Assembly: GCF_001427145.1 (NCBI RefSeq)
Contig: NZ_LMGL01000001.1
Coordinates: 310,823 to 374,822, forward strand
From: Microbacterium sp. Root166
GTDB taxonomy: Bacteria > Actinomycetota > Actinomycetes > Actinomycetales > Microbacteriaceae
Length of the DNA stretch: 64,000 nucleotides
Direction: 5' to 3'
Shown here: positions 8,492 through 16,989 of the stretch, one piece after another
How positions within the stretch are numbered: position 1 is the first letter of the stretch
Layout of the letters: each line of letters opens with the position of its first letter
Notes under the pieces: model-generated
Told to the model about the DNA's origin: nothing
What the model saw: the letters and a program-made list of their open reading frames with translations, nothing else
Databases searched by the model: none
Made by a program: the position numbers and the translations under genes

Positions 8492-9238
8492 ATGTCGACC
8501 ACCGCTCTCCTGGACCGTCCCACCACCACCGAAGCTCCCGTCCGTCACCTCCGCGCCGTGACCCGCCCGGCGCACCCCGCCGATACGACGGCGCCCGCTG
8601 CGCCGGCTCCGGCCCAGCGCAACCTGCCCCCGGGCACCGCTCCCCGCGGCTTCGCGCTCTACGTCGGAATCGACGAAGCGAAGGCCGCGGCATCCGGTGT
8701 CAGCCTCGGCGTTCTCGTCGACGCCCTGCGTCGCACGCTGGGCGAGCTCGCTCCCGACGCCGAGACGTACGCCACCGTCGCCCTCGCTCCCGTCGGCGCC
8801 GGCGGCCGTGACGTCGACGTCGTCCGCCTCGCGCTGCACGAGCCCTCCGCCATCGCCCGCACCAAGCAGGAAGAGCCCGAAGACGAGGACCGCGCCGGCG
8901 GCGGCGTCGTCGTCGACATCTCGCGCAAGCGCGTGCTCATCGACGGCGAGTCCGCGGCCTTCACGTTCAAGGAGTTCGAGCTGCTGCAGTACCTGGTGCT
9001 GCGCGAGGGCCGCACCATCGAGCGCACCGAGCTGGTGACGTCGCTGTGGCAGGGCGCCACCGAAGAAGAGGCACCGGGCGAGCGCACGATCGACGTGCAC
9101 GTGCGGCGGCTGCGCGCCAAGCTCGGCCGCTACGAGGACATCGTGCGCACCGTGCGCGGCGTCGGCTACCGCTTCGACCGTCACGCCGACGTCGTCATCC
9201 GCTACGGCCACGGCACGCCGTCGCCCGACCGGTTCTGA
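8492..9238 (+). CDS. Winged-helix (OmpR-type) DNA-binding transcriptional regulator
   Basis: A 248-residue protein whose C-terminal part (about residues 139-232) is an OmpR/PhoB-type winged helix, with the features FTFKEFELLQYLVLREG, a recognition helix around RTIDVHVRRLRAKLG and a wing ending TVRGVGYRFD. The N-terminal half is Ala/Pro-rich and then a small unrecognised domain (RGFALYVGIDEAKAAASGVS). It is not a receiver domain, since no phosphorylatable aspartate pattern is seen, so this is not a standard response regulator. The ATG at 8492 has AGGA eight bases upstream. The mRNA carries a leader ORF and competing hairpins, so expression probably responds to aminoacyl-tRNA or amino acid state. 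Targets are unknown; sulfur metabolism is suggested only by the leader's Cys/Met content. Confidence 0.85.
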   Translation: MSTTALLDRPTTTEAPVRHLRAVTRPAHPADTTAPAAPAPAQRNLPPGTAPRGFALYVGIDEAKAAASGVSLGVLVDALRRTLGELAPDAETYATVALAPVGAGGRDVDVVRLALHEPSAIARTKQEEPEDEDRAGGGVVVDISRKRVLIDGESAAFTFKEFELLQYLVLREGRTIERTELVTSLWQGATEEEAPGERTIDVHVRRLRAKLGRYEDIVRTVRGVGYRFDRHADVVIRYGHGTPSPDRF

Positions 9239-9351
9239 CTCCTCCGCAGCTCGTCTGTGCGGAATCGACCTTGGCGACGCTCGCGACGGTCGTATTCGCA
9301 CAGATGAGAAGCAGCGGACGGATGTCGGAGCCCCAGGCGTAGGGTGAGGCC

Positions 9352-10341
9352 ATGACCTCCGTCGCGCCCGTGCCGCTCCGCGCGGGCGAGGTCCGCGCGG
9401 GTACGCGCGACACCGGGGCCGGCGCTCGTCCGCTCGAGACGGAGTACCGGCCGAGGCATCCGCTCGACCTTCGGCGCACGGTGCTGTTCCTGCGCCGCGG
9501 TGCGGGCGACCCGACCATGACCACGGCGGGCTCGGTCATCTGGCGGGCCAGCCGCACGCCCGAGGGCGTCGCCACCCTGGCGATCCGCGAGACGTCTCCC
9601 GGGGTCATCCGCGCTGCCGCGTGGGGGCCCGGGCGCGAGTGGGCGCTCGACCAGCTGCCGGCGCTGTGCGGAGCGGACGACGACCCGTCGCCGTTCGACG
9701 GGTCGCGGCATCCGCTGATCGCCGAAGCCCACCGCCGCAACCCCGGTCTGCGCCTCGCGCGCACCGGCCTGGTCTTCGACGCGCTCGCCTGCGCGATCTT
9801 CGAGCAGAAGGTCACCGGCATGCAGGCCTTCGCCGCGTGGCGCCGGATCGTGTCGTGGCACGGCGAGCAGGCCCCCGGGCCGACGCCGCGGCCCATGTTC
9901 GCCCCGCCGTCCATCGAGGCGTGGCAGCGGGTGCCGTCGTGGGCCTGGCATCGGGCCGGGCTCGAACCCCCGCAGTCCAAGACCGTCGTGCGCGCGGCCC
10001 GTCGCGGAGACGCGCTGGTGCGAGCGGCGCTCCGCGCCGAGGACGGCGAGGCCGTCGACCGGGTGCTGGTCAGCCAGGCGGGGATCGGGCCGTGGACCTC
10101 TGCCGAGACGCGCATCCGCGCACTGGGCGACGCCGACGCCGTGAGCGTCGGCGATTTCCACCTCGCTCACGAGGTGGGCTACGCGCTCACCGGCACACGC
10201 GTCGACGACGATGGGATGCTGCGGCTCCTCGCCCCGTGGGCGGGGCAGCGTCAGCGCGTCATCCGCCTGCTCTACGCCAGCGGCGTCAGTGAGCCGCGGC
10301 GCGGTCCGCGCCTGCACCCCGAGGACCACCGCGACCGCTGA
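9352..10341 (+). CDS. DNA-3-methyladenine glycosylase II-like (AlkA family)
   Basis: A 329-residue base-excision repair glycosylase of the HhH-GPD superfamily, expected to remove alkylated bases. The helix-hairpin-helix is visible as LVSQAGIGPWTSAETRIRAL, followed by the catalytic aspartate in SVGDFHLAHEVG (Asp268). The N-terminal half has an AlkA-like beta domain with DLRRTVLFLRRGAGDPT. A TAGGGT hexamer ends six bases before the ATG with no Shine-Dalgarno, which suggests a leaderless transcript. It stands alone between the winged-helix gene and a VOC-family gene. Specificity among alkylated purines cannot be read from sequence. Confidence 0.88.
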   Translation: MTSVAPVPLRAGEVRAGTRDTGAGARPLETEYRPRHPLDLRRTVLFLRRGAGDPTMTTAGSVIWRASRTPEGVATLAIRETSPGVIRAAAWGPGREWALDQLPALCGADDDPSPFDGSRHPLIAEAHRRNPGLRLARTGLVFDALACAIFEQKVTGMQAFAAWRRIVSWHGEQAPGPTPRPMFAPPSIEAWQRVPSWAWHRAGLEPPQSKTVVRAARRGDALVRAALRAEDGEAVDRVLVSQAGIGPWTSAETRIRALGDADAVSVGDFHLAHEVGYALTGTRVDDDGMLRLLAPWAGQRQRVIRLLYASGVSEPRRGPRLHPEDHRDR

Positions 10342-10431
10342 GAGCCTTGCCGATGTCGGAGGCCACGACGACACTGGACTGGCCACGCGGCCGGGCGCGG
10401 CATCCGTCATCCCCCTGACAAGGAGACCGCT

Positions 10432-10848
10432 ATGGCCAGCCTCAATCCGTACCTCTCGTTCCAGAACCAGGCGCGCGACGCGATGACGTTCTATCAGGGC
10501 GTCTTCGGCGGCGACCTCGACATCTCGACCTTCGGACAGTACGAGGGCATGGTGCAGGATCCGGCAGAGAACGACCTCGTCATGCACGCCCAGCTGACGA
10601 GCCCCGACGGATTCGTGCTGATGGGCGCCGACACCCCGACGGGCATGCCGTACAGCACGCCGGCGGGCATGTCGGTGTCGGTGAGCGGCGACGACGAGGC
10701 GGCGCTCCAGGGCTTCTGGGACAGGCTGGCCGACGGCGGCACGGTCGTCATGCCCTTCGACACCCCGCCGTGGGGCGGCCGGTTCGGCATGCTGACCGAC
10801 CGGTTCGGCATCGACTGGATGGTCGCGCTCAACGCTTCGCAGGGCTGA
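10432..10848 (+). CDS. VOC-superfamily protein, PhnB-like
   Basis: Small cytoplasmic protein of 138 residues of the vicinal-oxygen-chelate fold, PhnB/3-demethylubiquinone-methyltransferase-like group. It begins ASLNPYLSFQNQARDAMTFYQGVFGGDL and ends WGGRFGMLTDRFGIDWMVALN, both hallmarks of this family. An AAGGAG site lies seven bases before the ATG. Members of this group usually have no assigned reaction, and I assign none. It is followed 42 bases later by a hemerythrin gene in the same orientation, but each has its own likely start signal. Confidence 0.88.
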   Translation: MASLNPYLSFQNQARDAMTFYQGVFGGDLDISTFGQYEGMVQDPAENDLVMHAQLTSPDGFVLMGADTPTGMPYSTPAGMSVSVSGDDEAALQGFWDRLADGGTVVMPFDTPPWGGRFGMLTDRFGIDWMVALNASQG

Positions 10849-10890
10849 GCGCGACGACCCTGCCGCGGTCGGCGCTAGGCTCGGTCGGGC

Positions 10891-11355
10891 ATGGATGAGA
10901 CCCGCATCATCGCCTGGGATCGAGAGCTGCGCGCCGCGCACGCCAAGCTCCGCGCCGCGCTCGAACTCGCGCGCGAGAGCATCGAGGCGGAGACGTACGG
11001 GCCACCCGACACCGGCTCGGACCTCATGTTGTTCTGCATCGGCTTCTGCTCGGCGCTCGACGGGCACCACCGCAGCGAGGACGCCGCACTGTTCCCTCAA
11101 CTGCGGGCGCAGCGTCCTGAGCTCGGAGACGCGATCGACAAGCTGATGCAGGACCACTCGATGCTGTCGCACCTGCTGGCTTCACTGCGGGCAGCCGTGG
11201 AGGCGGGGGACGACCGAGACTCTCTGAGCCGCCATCTCGACGGCATCTCGGCGATCATGGAGTCGCACTTCGCCTACGAGGAGCGCGAGATCCTGGCGCC
11301 GCTCGCCGCCCTGCGCAGCGACACGTCGACGACCGCGATGCTCGGCCCGCTCTGA
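10891..11355 (+). CDS. Hemerythrin domain protein
   Basis: A 154-residue four-helix protein with the histidine and carboxylate pattern of hemerythrin-like di-iron domains: GHHRSEDAALFPQL in the second helix, MQDHSMLSHLL in the third and ESHFAYEEREIL near the C-terminus. It probably binds a di-iron centre and may sense or buffer oxygen or nitric oxide. There is no signal peptide. TAGGCT ends nine bases before the ATG and no ribosome binding site is obvious, so a very short or absent 5' leader is likely. A small membrane-protein gene follows 19 bases downstream. Confidence 0.85.
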   Translation: MDETRIIAWDRELRAAHAKLRAALELARESIEAETYGPPDTGSDLMLFCIGFCSALDGHHRSEDAALFPQLRAQRPELGDAIDKLMQDHSMLSHLLASLRAAVEAGDDRDSLSRHLDGISAIMESHFAYEEREILAPLAALRSDTSTTAMLGPL

Positions 11356-11374
11356 GCCGCCCTAGGCTGTCCCC

Positions 11375-11602
11375 ATGAGCACACCTCCTCGCAGGCGCTG
11401 GACGCGCGGGCACTCCGGCTGGGCCTTCGGGACCGCGCTGATCTTCGCCGTCGGCATCATCTTCGGCATGATCTGGGGACAGCTGCTCGTCGGCCTGTTC
11501 CTCGCCTTCGCGGTGTCGATCGGCTGGCTCATCGCCTACGAGTCGTGGCGAGGACGCAGCGTCGGCCTCGAGAACCGCGACGACAACGGCGCCCAGCTGT
11601 AA
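11375..11602 (+). CDS. Small two-helix membrane protein
   Basis: A 75-residue hypothetical protein with two hydrophobic segments (about residues 17-34 and 36-53) and charged ends. No family recognised. TAGGCT ends six bases before the ATG without a Shine-Dalgarno, the pattern of leaderless genes in actinobacteria. The regular codon usage and position in a run of plus-strand genes support it being real. The role is unknown. Confidence 0.7.
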   Translation: MSTPPRRRWTRGHSGWAFGTALIFAVGIIFGMIWGQLLVGLFLAFAVSIGWLIAYESWRGRSVGLENRDDNGAQL

Positions 11603-11662
11603 CAGCCGGCACCTACCCCTCGCGCCTCACGCGTCGTATCGTGAGCGCGAGGAGGTGATCCC

Positions 11663-11848
11663 ATGAAAGCCAGTGTCGGCGACCGCGTGATCATCCACGG
11701 GCGGACCGTCGGGGCCACCGGGCGCGCCGGTGAGGTGATCGAAGTCCGAGGCGACGGCGACACCCCGCTGCTCGTCGTCCGCTACGACGACGGTCACGAG
11801 GCGATCCTCTCGCCTGGCAGCGACTGCGAGATCCGCCACGAGTCCTGA
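11663..11848 (+). CDS. DUF1918 domain protein
   Basis: A 61-residue protein typical of the actinobacterial DUF1918 family. It has the conserved opening KASVGDRVIIHGRTVG and the central RYDDGHEAILSPGSD, predicted to form a small beta-barrel. A strong GAGGAGGTGA ribosome binding site precedes the ATG. The family has no established function. It is the last of five plus-strand genes and converges on the peptidase gene, whose stop is only 15 bases away. Confidence 0.88.
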   Translation: MKASVGDRVIIHGRTVGATGRAGEVIEVRGDGDTPLLVVRYDDGHEAILSPGSDCEIRHES

Positions 11849-11862
11849 CGGACCGGCGACCT

Positions 11863-13995
11863 TCAGCCGAGCAGTTCCGGGCGCCGCGGCTCCTCGCCCA
11901 GCACGCGCTCCGCGAGGAAGGCGAACACCGTCTCGTACCAGATGACGGCATGCTGCGGCTTGAGGATCCAGTGGTTCTCGTCCGGGAAGTATAGGAACCG
12001 GTGCGGCATCCGGCCCTCGTCGTCCGCGTGGTGCTCGGCGAGCTCGGACCACAGCCGGAGCCCTTCACCGATCGGGACGCGATAGTCCTTGTCGCCGTGG
12101 ACCACCAGCAGCGGCGTCCGGATGTCGCGCACGAACCGGTGCGGCGAATGCTCGTGCATCGCCTCGGGAGTGAAGATCTCCTGCCAGTACACCGATAGAT
12201 CGGTGGTCCCCGCGAACTGGTCGAGCGCCCACAGGCTGGCGTGCGTCACGATCGCCCGGAACCGGTCGGTGTGGCCTGCGATCCAATTGGCCATGTACCC
12301 GCCGAAAGAGCCGCCCATCGCGGCGGTTCGGGTCTCGTCGATGTCGGCACGCGCCTCGACGGCGTCGGTGATCGCGAGCAGATCGGTGTAGGGCGCTGCT
12401 CCCCACGCGTTCCAGCCGCGCGCGATGAAGTCGAGCCCGTACCCGGTGGACAGCGCCGGGTCGGGCAGCAGCACGGCGTAGCCGCGCGCGACGGCGAGCA
12501 GCGGCGCCCACCGCCAGCTCCACGCGTTCCAGCTGTTCAGGGGGCCGCCGTGGATCCACAGCAGCAGCGGCGCCGGGGCTTCCGCCGATGCACCCTCGGG
12601 CAGCACGAGCCAGCCCCTGATGCGTGCGCCGTCCGCCGCCGTGGTCTCCACCTCGGTGATCGATCCGGGCGCGGCCGGGGCTGCGACCGGGCTCACCAGC
12701 TCCGTGATCGCACGGTCGCGACCGATCCGAACGGGATGCGGGGGCACCACCCACGACGAGCGCAGTGCGACGATGTCTCCGGTCGTCCGGTCGATCGACA
12801 CATGCGAGTAGGTGAAATCGTCGTCGATCAGTCGCTCGGGCTCACCACCGTCGAGCGGCAGGCGAAAGATCGGACCGCGGCCGTCATGGTCTGCGGTGGC
12901 CACGATCGCCTCGTCGGCGGCGTCCCAGGCGAGACTCGTCGCCCACCGGTCCCATCCGCCGGCAAGGCGACGCGCGTTGCCGCCATCGAGGTCGGCGATC
13001 CACACCTCCACGTCGGTGGGGCCCGCGGGTGTCGCCTTCTCGGTGCGGCGGTAGACGATACGGCGACCGTCGTGACTGACGACCGGACCCTCGAAGTCGA
13101 CGCCGACCTCGTCGAACAGCGGGGTGTGCGCTCCCGTCTCGGTCTCGATGGACACGATCGCCTGGCGCCCGCCTCGCTGCTCGGGACGCTGCAGAGATGC
13201 GATCAGGGTCGAGCCGTCCGGTGTGAGCGAGGCCCCGGCGATGTCGGCCGTCCGGCCCGGCTTCGGGGTCAGATCGCGGGGACGCGGCAGCGTCTGCGGG
13301 TAGGGCTTCTCCTCCGGGTCGGAGTTCTCGCCGGTCGTCCCGTCCGCGGAGGCTGCGACGGCGGCGTCTTCCTCCACCTCAGCGGCCGCATCGGCGACCG
13401 CCGCCGCGATCGTGTCGGCGAGCGCGTCGATGTCGATCGCCAGGAGGTGCGGTTCAGCCGGACCCAGGTCGTGATCCCAGTACCGGACGGGGTAGCTCTC
13501 GTGCAGGATCGCCGAGACCTTCTTCTCCTTGCGCCGCGCGCGCAGCCGCGCCTCTGCCTCGAGGCTGGATGTGCCGGAGAGGAGGGATGCCGTGACGACG
13601 ACCCGATCGCTCGCCTCGGCGGTCGCGGCGAGCGCATCGACTCCGCCGGCGAGCCGCGTGACCGGCCGGGCCTCGCCACCCGCGCGCGGCAGCAGCCAGA
13701 GCTGCCCGGACTCGTCATCGGGCTCACCCTCGGCATCGGGCCGCGCCGACACGAACAGCAGATCTCCGCTCCCGGTGAACGCGGCTCCCGTCTCGCCCTT
13801 CGCCGATCGGGTGAGGCGCCGCGGCGCACCGGATCCGTCGACGGGAACAGCCCACAGAGACCGCTCGTACGCCGTCGCGTCCTTCTTGAGCGCGGCGACC
13901 GTGAGGACCGCCGTCCGTCCGTCCGGTGAGAGTGCGAGCGCCTCCACCCGGGGAAGCGCGATGTAGTCGTCGAGGGAGTCGAAGGGCGTCGCCAT
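11863..13995 (-). CDS. S9-family serine peptidase (prolyl oligopeptidase/acylaminoacyl peptidase type)
   Basis: A 710-residue cytoplasmic peptidase with an N-terminal beta-propeller (about residues 1-430) and a C-terminal alpha/beta-hydrolase domain. The nucleophile is Ser563 in GGSFGGYM, the acid is the aspartate of HGDKDYRVP and the histidine is in DENHW. Such enzymes cleave short peptides or remove N-acyl amino acids. Residues 205-235 are an acidic, Ala-rich insertion between propeller blades. The ATG at 13995 lies six bases after TAGCGT on the minus strand with no Shine-Dalgarno, so the transcript is probably leaderless. It is a single-gene unit. Specificity is not predictable from sequence. 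Confidence 0.9.
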   Translation of the reverse strand: MATPFDSLDDYIALPRVEALALSPDGRTAVLTVAALKKDATAYERSLWAVPVDGSGAPRRLTRSAKGETGAAFTGSGDLLFVSARPDAEGEPDDESGQLWLLPRAGGEARPVTRLAGGVDALAATAEASDRVVVTASLLSGTSSLEAEARLRARRKEKKVSAILHESYPVRYWDHDLGPAEPHLLAIDIDALADTIAAAVADAAAEVEEDAAVAASADGTTGENSDPEEKPYPQTLPRPRDLTPKPGRTADIAGASLTPDGSTLIASLQRPEQRGGRQAIVSIETETGAHTPLFDEVGVDFEGPVVSHDGRRIVYRRTEKATPAGPTDVEVWIADLDGGNARRLAGGWDRWATSLAWDAADEAIVATADHDGRGPIFRLPLDGGEPERLIDDDFTYSHVSIDRTTGDIVALRSSWVVPPHPVRIGRDRAITELVSPVAAPAAPGSITEVETTAADGARIRGWLVLPEGASAEAPAPLLLWIHGGPLNSWNAWSWRWAPLLAVARGYAVLLPDPALSTGYGLDFIARGWNAWGAAPYTDLLAITDAVEARADIDETRTAAMGGSFGGYMANWIAGHTDRFRAIVTHASLWALDQFAGTTDLSVYWQEIFTPEAMHEHSPHRFVRDIRTPLLVVHGDKDYRVPIGEGLRLWSELAEHHADDEGRMPHRFLYFPDENHWILKPQHAVIWYETVFAFLAERVLGEEPRRPELLG

Positions 13996-14028
13996 GAGTC
14001 CACGCTAACGGGCGCCGCCGCGGTCGGG

Positions 14029-14910
14029 TCAGTGCCAGAGCGTGAGCTTGTCGGGGTTGCGGACGATGTAGACGTCGGTGACGCGGCCCGCGGCCACGAC
14101 GAGCGAGATCACGGCATCGGCTCGGCCGTCGATCCGCACCAGGAACGCGAGCCCGTCCGCCGACACCGTCGGCTCGACCGTCGCGGTGGGCTGCAGGTGC
14201 GGCAGGCCGAGCAGGAAGCGGGCGACGCGGTCGGCGCCGTGCACCGGCCGCCGCGCGGCCGAGACCCGTCCGCCGCCGTCGGCGCGCAGCACGACGTTCG
14301 GATCGAGGACCGACACCAGCGTCGCCAGATCGCCGGTCGCGGTCGCCACGGCGAAGGCCTGCGCCACGGCGTCATGCTCGGCGCGGGTGGATGCTCCGGC
14401 CCGGCGCTCGCGGACCCGGCGCCGAGCCTGCGAGGCGAGCTGGCGCACGGCATCCGGACTGCGCCCGACCGTCTCGGCGATCTCGGCGAACGGAACCCCG
14501 AAGACGTCGTGCAGCACGAAGGCGACCCGCTCCGCGGGCGTGAGCGACTCGAGCACCACGAGCAGCGCGGTCGAGACGGAGTCGTCGAGGCTGACGCGGT
14601 CCAGAGGATCGACCGGGACGGATCCCGCGATCGCGGACTCCCCCGGCAGGGGCTCGGGCAGCCACTCGCCGACGTAGCGCTCGCGGCGGGCGCGGGCGGA
14701 GCCGAGCATGTCGAGGCACACGCGGCCCGCGACGCGCGTGAGCCAGGCCGCGGGATTGCCGATCGCGGCCCGCTCGTCCTCGGTCAGCCGGTACCAGCGG
14801 ACATACGTCTCCTGCACCGCGTCCTCGGCATCCGCCACCGTCCCGAGCAGGCGGTACGACAGGCCGAGCAGGCTTCGCCGCTCGCGCTCGAGCAGATCGA
14901 CGTCGTCCAT
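14029..14910 (-). CDS. sigJ: ECF41-type RNA polymerase sigma factor with SnoaL-like C-terminal domain
   Basis: Alternative sigma factor of about 293 residues. Region 2 (LGLSYRLLGTVADAEDAVQE) and region 4 (helix-turn-helix around GVPFAEIAETVGRSPDAVRQ) are followed by a C-terminal SnoaL-like domain. That domain carries the two ECF41 hallmark motifs, DGGGR and, at the very end, NPDKL, so ECF41 membership is well supported. In this group the fused domain replaces a separate anti-sigma factor. The ATG at 14910 is ten bases from a GGGAGG site; an ATG at 14919 is too close to it but possible. The divergent neighbour is the oxidoreductase/epimerase-type partner usually found with ECF41, and both promoters match the ECF41 consensus. 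Confidence 0.9.
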   Translation of the reverse strand: MDDVDLLERERRSLLGLSYRLLGTVADAEDAVQETYVRWYRLTEDERAAIGNPAAWLTRVAGRVCLDMLGSARARRERYVGEWLPEPLPGESAIAGSVPVDPLDRVSLDDSVSTALLVVLESLTPAERVAFVLHDVFGVPFAEIAETVGRSPDAVRQLASQARRRVRERRAGASTRAEHDAVAQAFAVATATGDLATLVSVLDPNVVLRADGGGRVSAARRPVHGADRVARFLLGLPHLQPTATVEPTVSADGLAFLVRIDGRADAVISLVVAAGRVTDVYIVRNPDKLTLWH

Positions 14911-14934
14911 CTTCGGCATCCCTCCCGCATGATC

Positions 14935-14993
14935 GACGATGCAGCTGCATCGAATGTGAGCCGGCACCTCACATTCTGGGGCGCCGCGTCGTC
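14935..14993. promoter_or_regulatory. Back-to-back ECF41-type promoters between sigJ and its partner gene
   Basis: The nine-base inverted repeat GAATGTGAG-N7-CTCACATTC (14952-14976) is two divergent -35 elements. On the plus strand TCACA (14969-14973) is followed by 16 bases and CGTC (14990-14993). On the minus strand TCACA (14959-14955) is followed by exactly 16 bases and CGTC (14938-14935). The published ECF41 promoter consensus, as I recall it, is TGTCACA-N16-CGTC. The sigma factor therefore probably drives both itself and the plus-strand gene. Confidence 0.75.
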
Positions 14994-15037
14994 GAATGGG
15001 TGAAGCGGCACCATCGCTCGGAAAGGAAGTGGATCGG

Positions 15038-15784
15038 ATGAGGATCGCCATCGCAGGAGGAACCGGCACGGTGGGCGCACCCACCGTCGACGCGGTGAGA
15101 GCCGCCGGGCACGACCCCGTCGTGCTCAGCCGGAGCAGCGGAGTCGACCTCGTCAGCGGAAGAGGACTGGACGAGGCGCTCGACGGGGTCGACGCGGTGA
15201 TCGACACCGCCAACGTCTCGACGCTGTCGGCCGACGAGGCGACGGCGTTCTTCACCAAGGCCTCGGGTAACCTGATCGGCGCCGCCGCCCGCGCCGGGGT
15301 CCGCCACGTCGTTCTGCTGTCCATCGTCGGCATCGACCGCATGCCTCACGACTACTACGCCGGAAAGGTCGCGCAGGAGCGGGTGGTCGAGGCGTCCCCC
15401 GTCCCGTGGACGATCCTGCGGGCGACGCAGTTCCACGAGTTCGCCGGGCAGCTGTTCGAACGCGCCAAGCTCGGGCCGCTGCACGTCGCCCCGCGCGCTC
15501 GCGTGCAGCCGATCGCGGCGAGCGCCGTGGCCGAGCACCTCGCTGGCCTCGCGGCCGGCGCGGCTCAGGGTCGCACCGCCGACCTCGCGGGACCGCGCGA
15601 GGAGAAGCTCGACGAGATGGTCAAGGCGTTCGCCCGGCATTCCGGCACGCGCGGCTGGATCCCCTCGATCAGCCTTCCCGGCGCGCAGATGAAGGGCATG
15701 CGAGCGGGGTACGCCCTGCCCCGGCCGGACGCCGTGCTCGCCGGCGAGACCTTCGCCGAATGGCTCGCGGCGCACAGGCACTGA
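15038..15784 (+). CDS. NAD(P)H-binding oxidoreductase/epimerase-like protein, ECF41 partner
   Basis: A 248-residue protein of the atypical short-chain dehydrogenase (NmrA/SDR-a) group. The Rossmann nucleotide-binding motif is at the N-terminus (IAIAGGTGTVGAPTVDAV) and a DYYAGKVAQE segment stands where the catalytic Tyr/Lys pair is usually found. ECF41 sigma factors are commonly paired with carboxymuconolactone decarboxylase, oxidoreductase or epimerase genes, and this is the oxidoreductase/epimerase type. The ATG at 15038 is preceded by an AAGGAAG site; the frame is open further upstream, but without a start signal. The substrate is unknown. A hairpin at 15848-15899 probably ends its transcript. 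Confidence 0.85.
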   Translation: MRIAIAGGTGTVGAPTVDAVRAAGHDPVVLSRSSGVDLVSGRGLDEALDGVDAVIDTANVSTLSADEATAFFTKASGNLIGAAARAGVRHVVLLSIVGIDRMPHDYYAGKVAQERVVEASPVPWTILRATQFHEFAGQLFERAKLGPLHVAPRARVQPIAASAVAEHLAGLAAGAAQGRTADLAGPREEKLDEMVKAFARHSGTRGWIPSISLPGAQMKGMRAGYALPRPDAVLAGETFAEWLAAHRH

Positions 15785-15847
15785 GCTCTCGAGCAGCACG
15801 TGCCGGGGCGATGTATCTCGCACCCGGGCCGATGTCTCCATCCCTGT

Positions 15848-15899
15848 GAGAAGCGGCTCGGGCGCGGGCTCTCCCCCGAGCGTGTCCGAGCCGTTTCTC
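15848..15899. terminator. Bidirectional terminator-like hairpin
   Basis: Inverted repeat with arms at 15848-15861 and 15886-15899 (13 of 14 pairs; core CGGCTCGG/CCGAGCCG), between the convergent ends of the oxidoreductase and aldo/keto reductase genes. There is no clear T-run, as is common in GC-rich actinobacteria. Confidence 0.65.
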
Positions 15900-15914
15900 G
15901 CCTTTCGCGTGGCG

Positions 15915-16748
15915 CTACATCTCCTCGTGCGTCAGGGGATCGCCGTCCCACAGGCGGCCGCGCTCGAGGGCCGAGATCGCCTCGACGTCGTCGTCGGTGA
16001 GGGCGAATCCGAAGACGTCGGCGTTCTCGCGCTGACGATCGGCGTCGGCGGACTTGGGGATCGGGGTGCTGCCGACCTGGACGTGCCACCGCAGGACGAC
16101 CTGGGTGGGCGTGACGTCGTGCACGACGGCGAGCTCCTGCAGCAGCTGCTCGGTGAGCAGCTCGCTGCGGCGGGCGAGCGGACTCCAGCTCTCGGTGCGG
16201 ATGCCGTGCTCGGCGTGGAACGCGCGCAGTGGGCCCTGCGGGAAGTAGGGGTGCAGCTCCACCTGGTTCACGGCCGGGGCGACCCCGGTCTCGTCGATGA
16301 GCTCGGTGAGCATGGCCTCGGTGAAGTTCGACACACCGATGGAGCGCACGAGCCCGCGCTCGCGCGCCTCGATCATCCCCCGCCACGTGTCGATGTACTT
16401 CCCCACGCTCGGGTTCGGCCAGTGGATGAGCTGGAGGTCGATCCGGTCGAGCCCGAGCATCCCGAGTGAGCCCTGAATGCTGTCGATCGCCTGCTGGAAG
16501 CCGTGATGGCGTCCCGGGATCTTCGACGTCACGACCAGCTCGTCGCGGTCTATCGGACTGCGACGGACCGCCTCGCCCACCTCGCGCTCGTTCTCGTAGT
16601 TCACGGCGGTGTCGAGCAGCCGGTAGCCGGAGTCGATCGCGGCCACGATGGCCTCGATGCCGTCCTCGCCGCGGAGGTTGTACGTGCCGAGGCCGAGCTC
16701 GGGAAAGGGCGAGCCGTCGTTGAGGGTCACCGTGGGAATCGAGATCAT
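15915..16748 (-). CDS. Aldo/keto reductase
   Basis: A 277-residue NADPH-dependent reductase with the family's signatures: LGLGTYNLRG at the N-terminus, LDTAVNYENEREVG with the catalytic Asp and Tyr, the Lys of VVTSKIPG and the His of LIHWPN. The C-terminal cofactor-binding IPKSADADRQREN is also present. It probably reduces aldehydes or ketones in the cytosol. The ATG at 16748 was chosen because the family's N-terminus (ISIPTVTLNDGSPFPELG) begins there; the upstream in-frame codons belong to other features. It stands alone. Confidence 0.92.
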   Translation of the reverse strand: MISIPTVTLNDGSPFPELGLGTYNLRGEDGIEAIVAAIDSGYRLLDTAVNYENEREVGEAVRRSPIDRDELVVTSKIPGRHHGFQQAIDSIQGSLGMLGLDRIDLQLIHWPNPSVGKYIDTWRGMIEARERGLVRSIGVSNFTEAMLTELIDETGVAPAVNQVELHPYFPQGPLRAFHAEHGIRTESWSPLARRSELLTEQLLQELAVVHDVTPTQVVLRWHVQVGSTPIPKSADADRQRENADVFGFALTDDDVEAISALERGRLWDGDPLTHEEM

Positions 16749-16791
16749 GCTTCCATCCTGGCGCGGTTGGTCGGCTCGGGGGCGACCCGGC

Positions 16792-16989
16792 TCAGGGCCG
16801 GTCGTCGACGTCGCCGTCGAGCGTGCCCTCGGTCGCCGCCCGTTCGTCGGCCTCGGCGCTGTCGAGCGAGTCGTCGTCGAGATCGGGGTCGAGCGGGGCG
16901 TCGTCGCCGCCGGCCAGGATGTCGGGACGGTCGGCCAGGTCGTCGTCACCGTCGTTCGGGACGATGGGAGGGAATGCGGGGTTCGACAT
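16792..16989 (-). CDS. Small acidic hypothetical protein
   Basis: A 65-residue strongly acidic protein with many Asp residues and no predicted membrane segment or signal peptide. It starts MSNPAFPPIVPNDGDDD. No family recognised. The ATG at 16989 has a GGAGCG site seven bases upstream; a longer frame to 17049 begins with Arg-rich residues lacking a start signal. It lies upstream of the aldo/keto reductase on the same strand, 43 bases away, so the two may share a transcript. The function is unknown. Confidence 0.6.
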   Translation of the reverse strand: MSNPAFPPIVPNDGDDDLADRPDILAGGDDAPLDPDLDDDSLDSAEADERAATEGTLDGDVDDRP

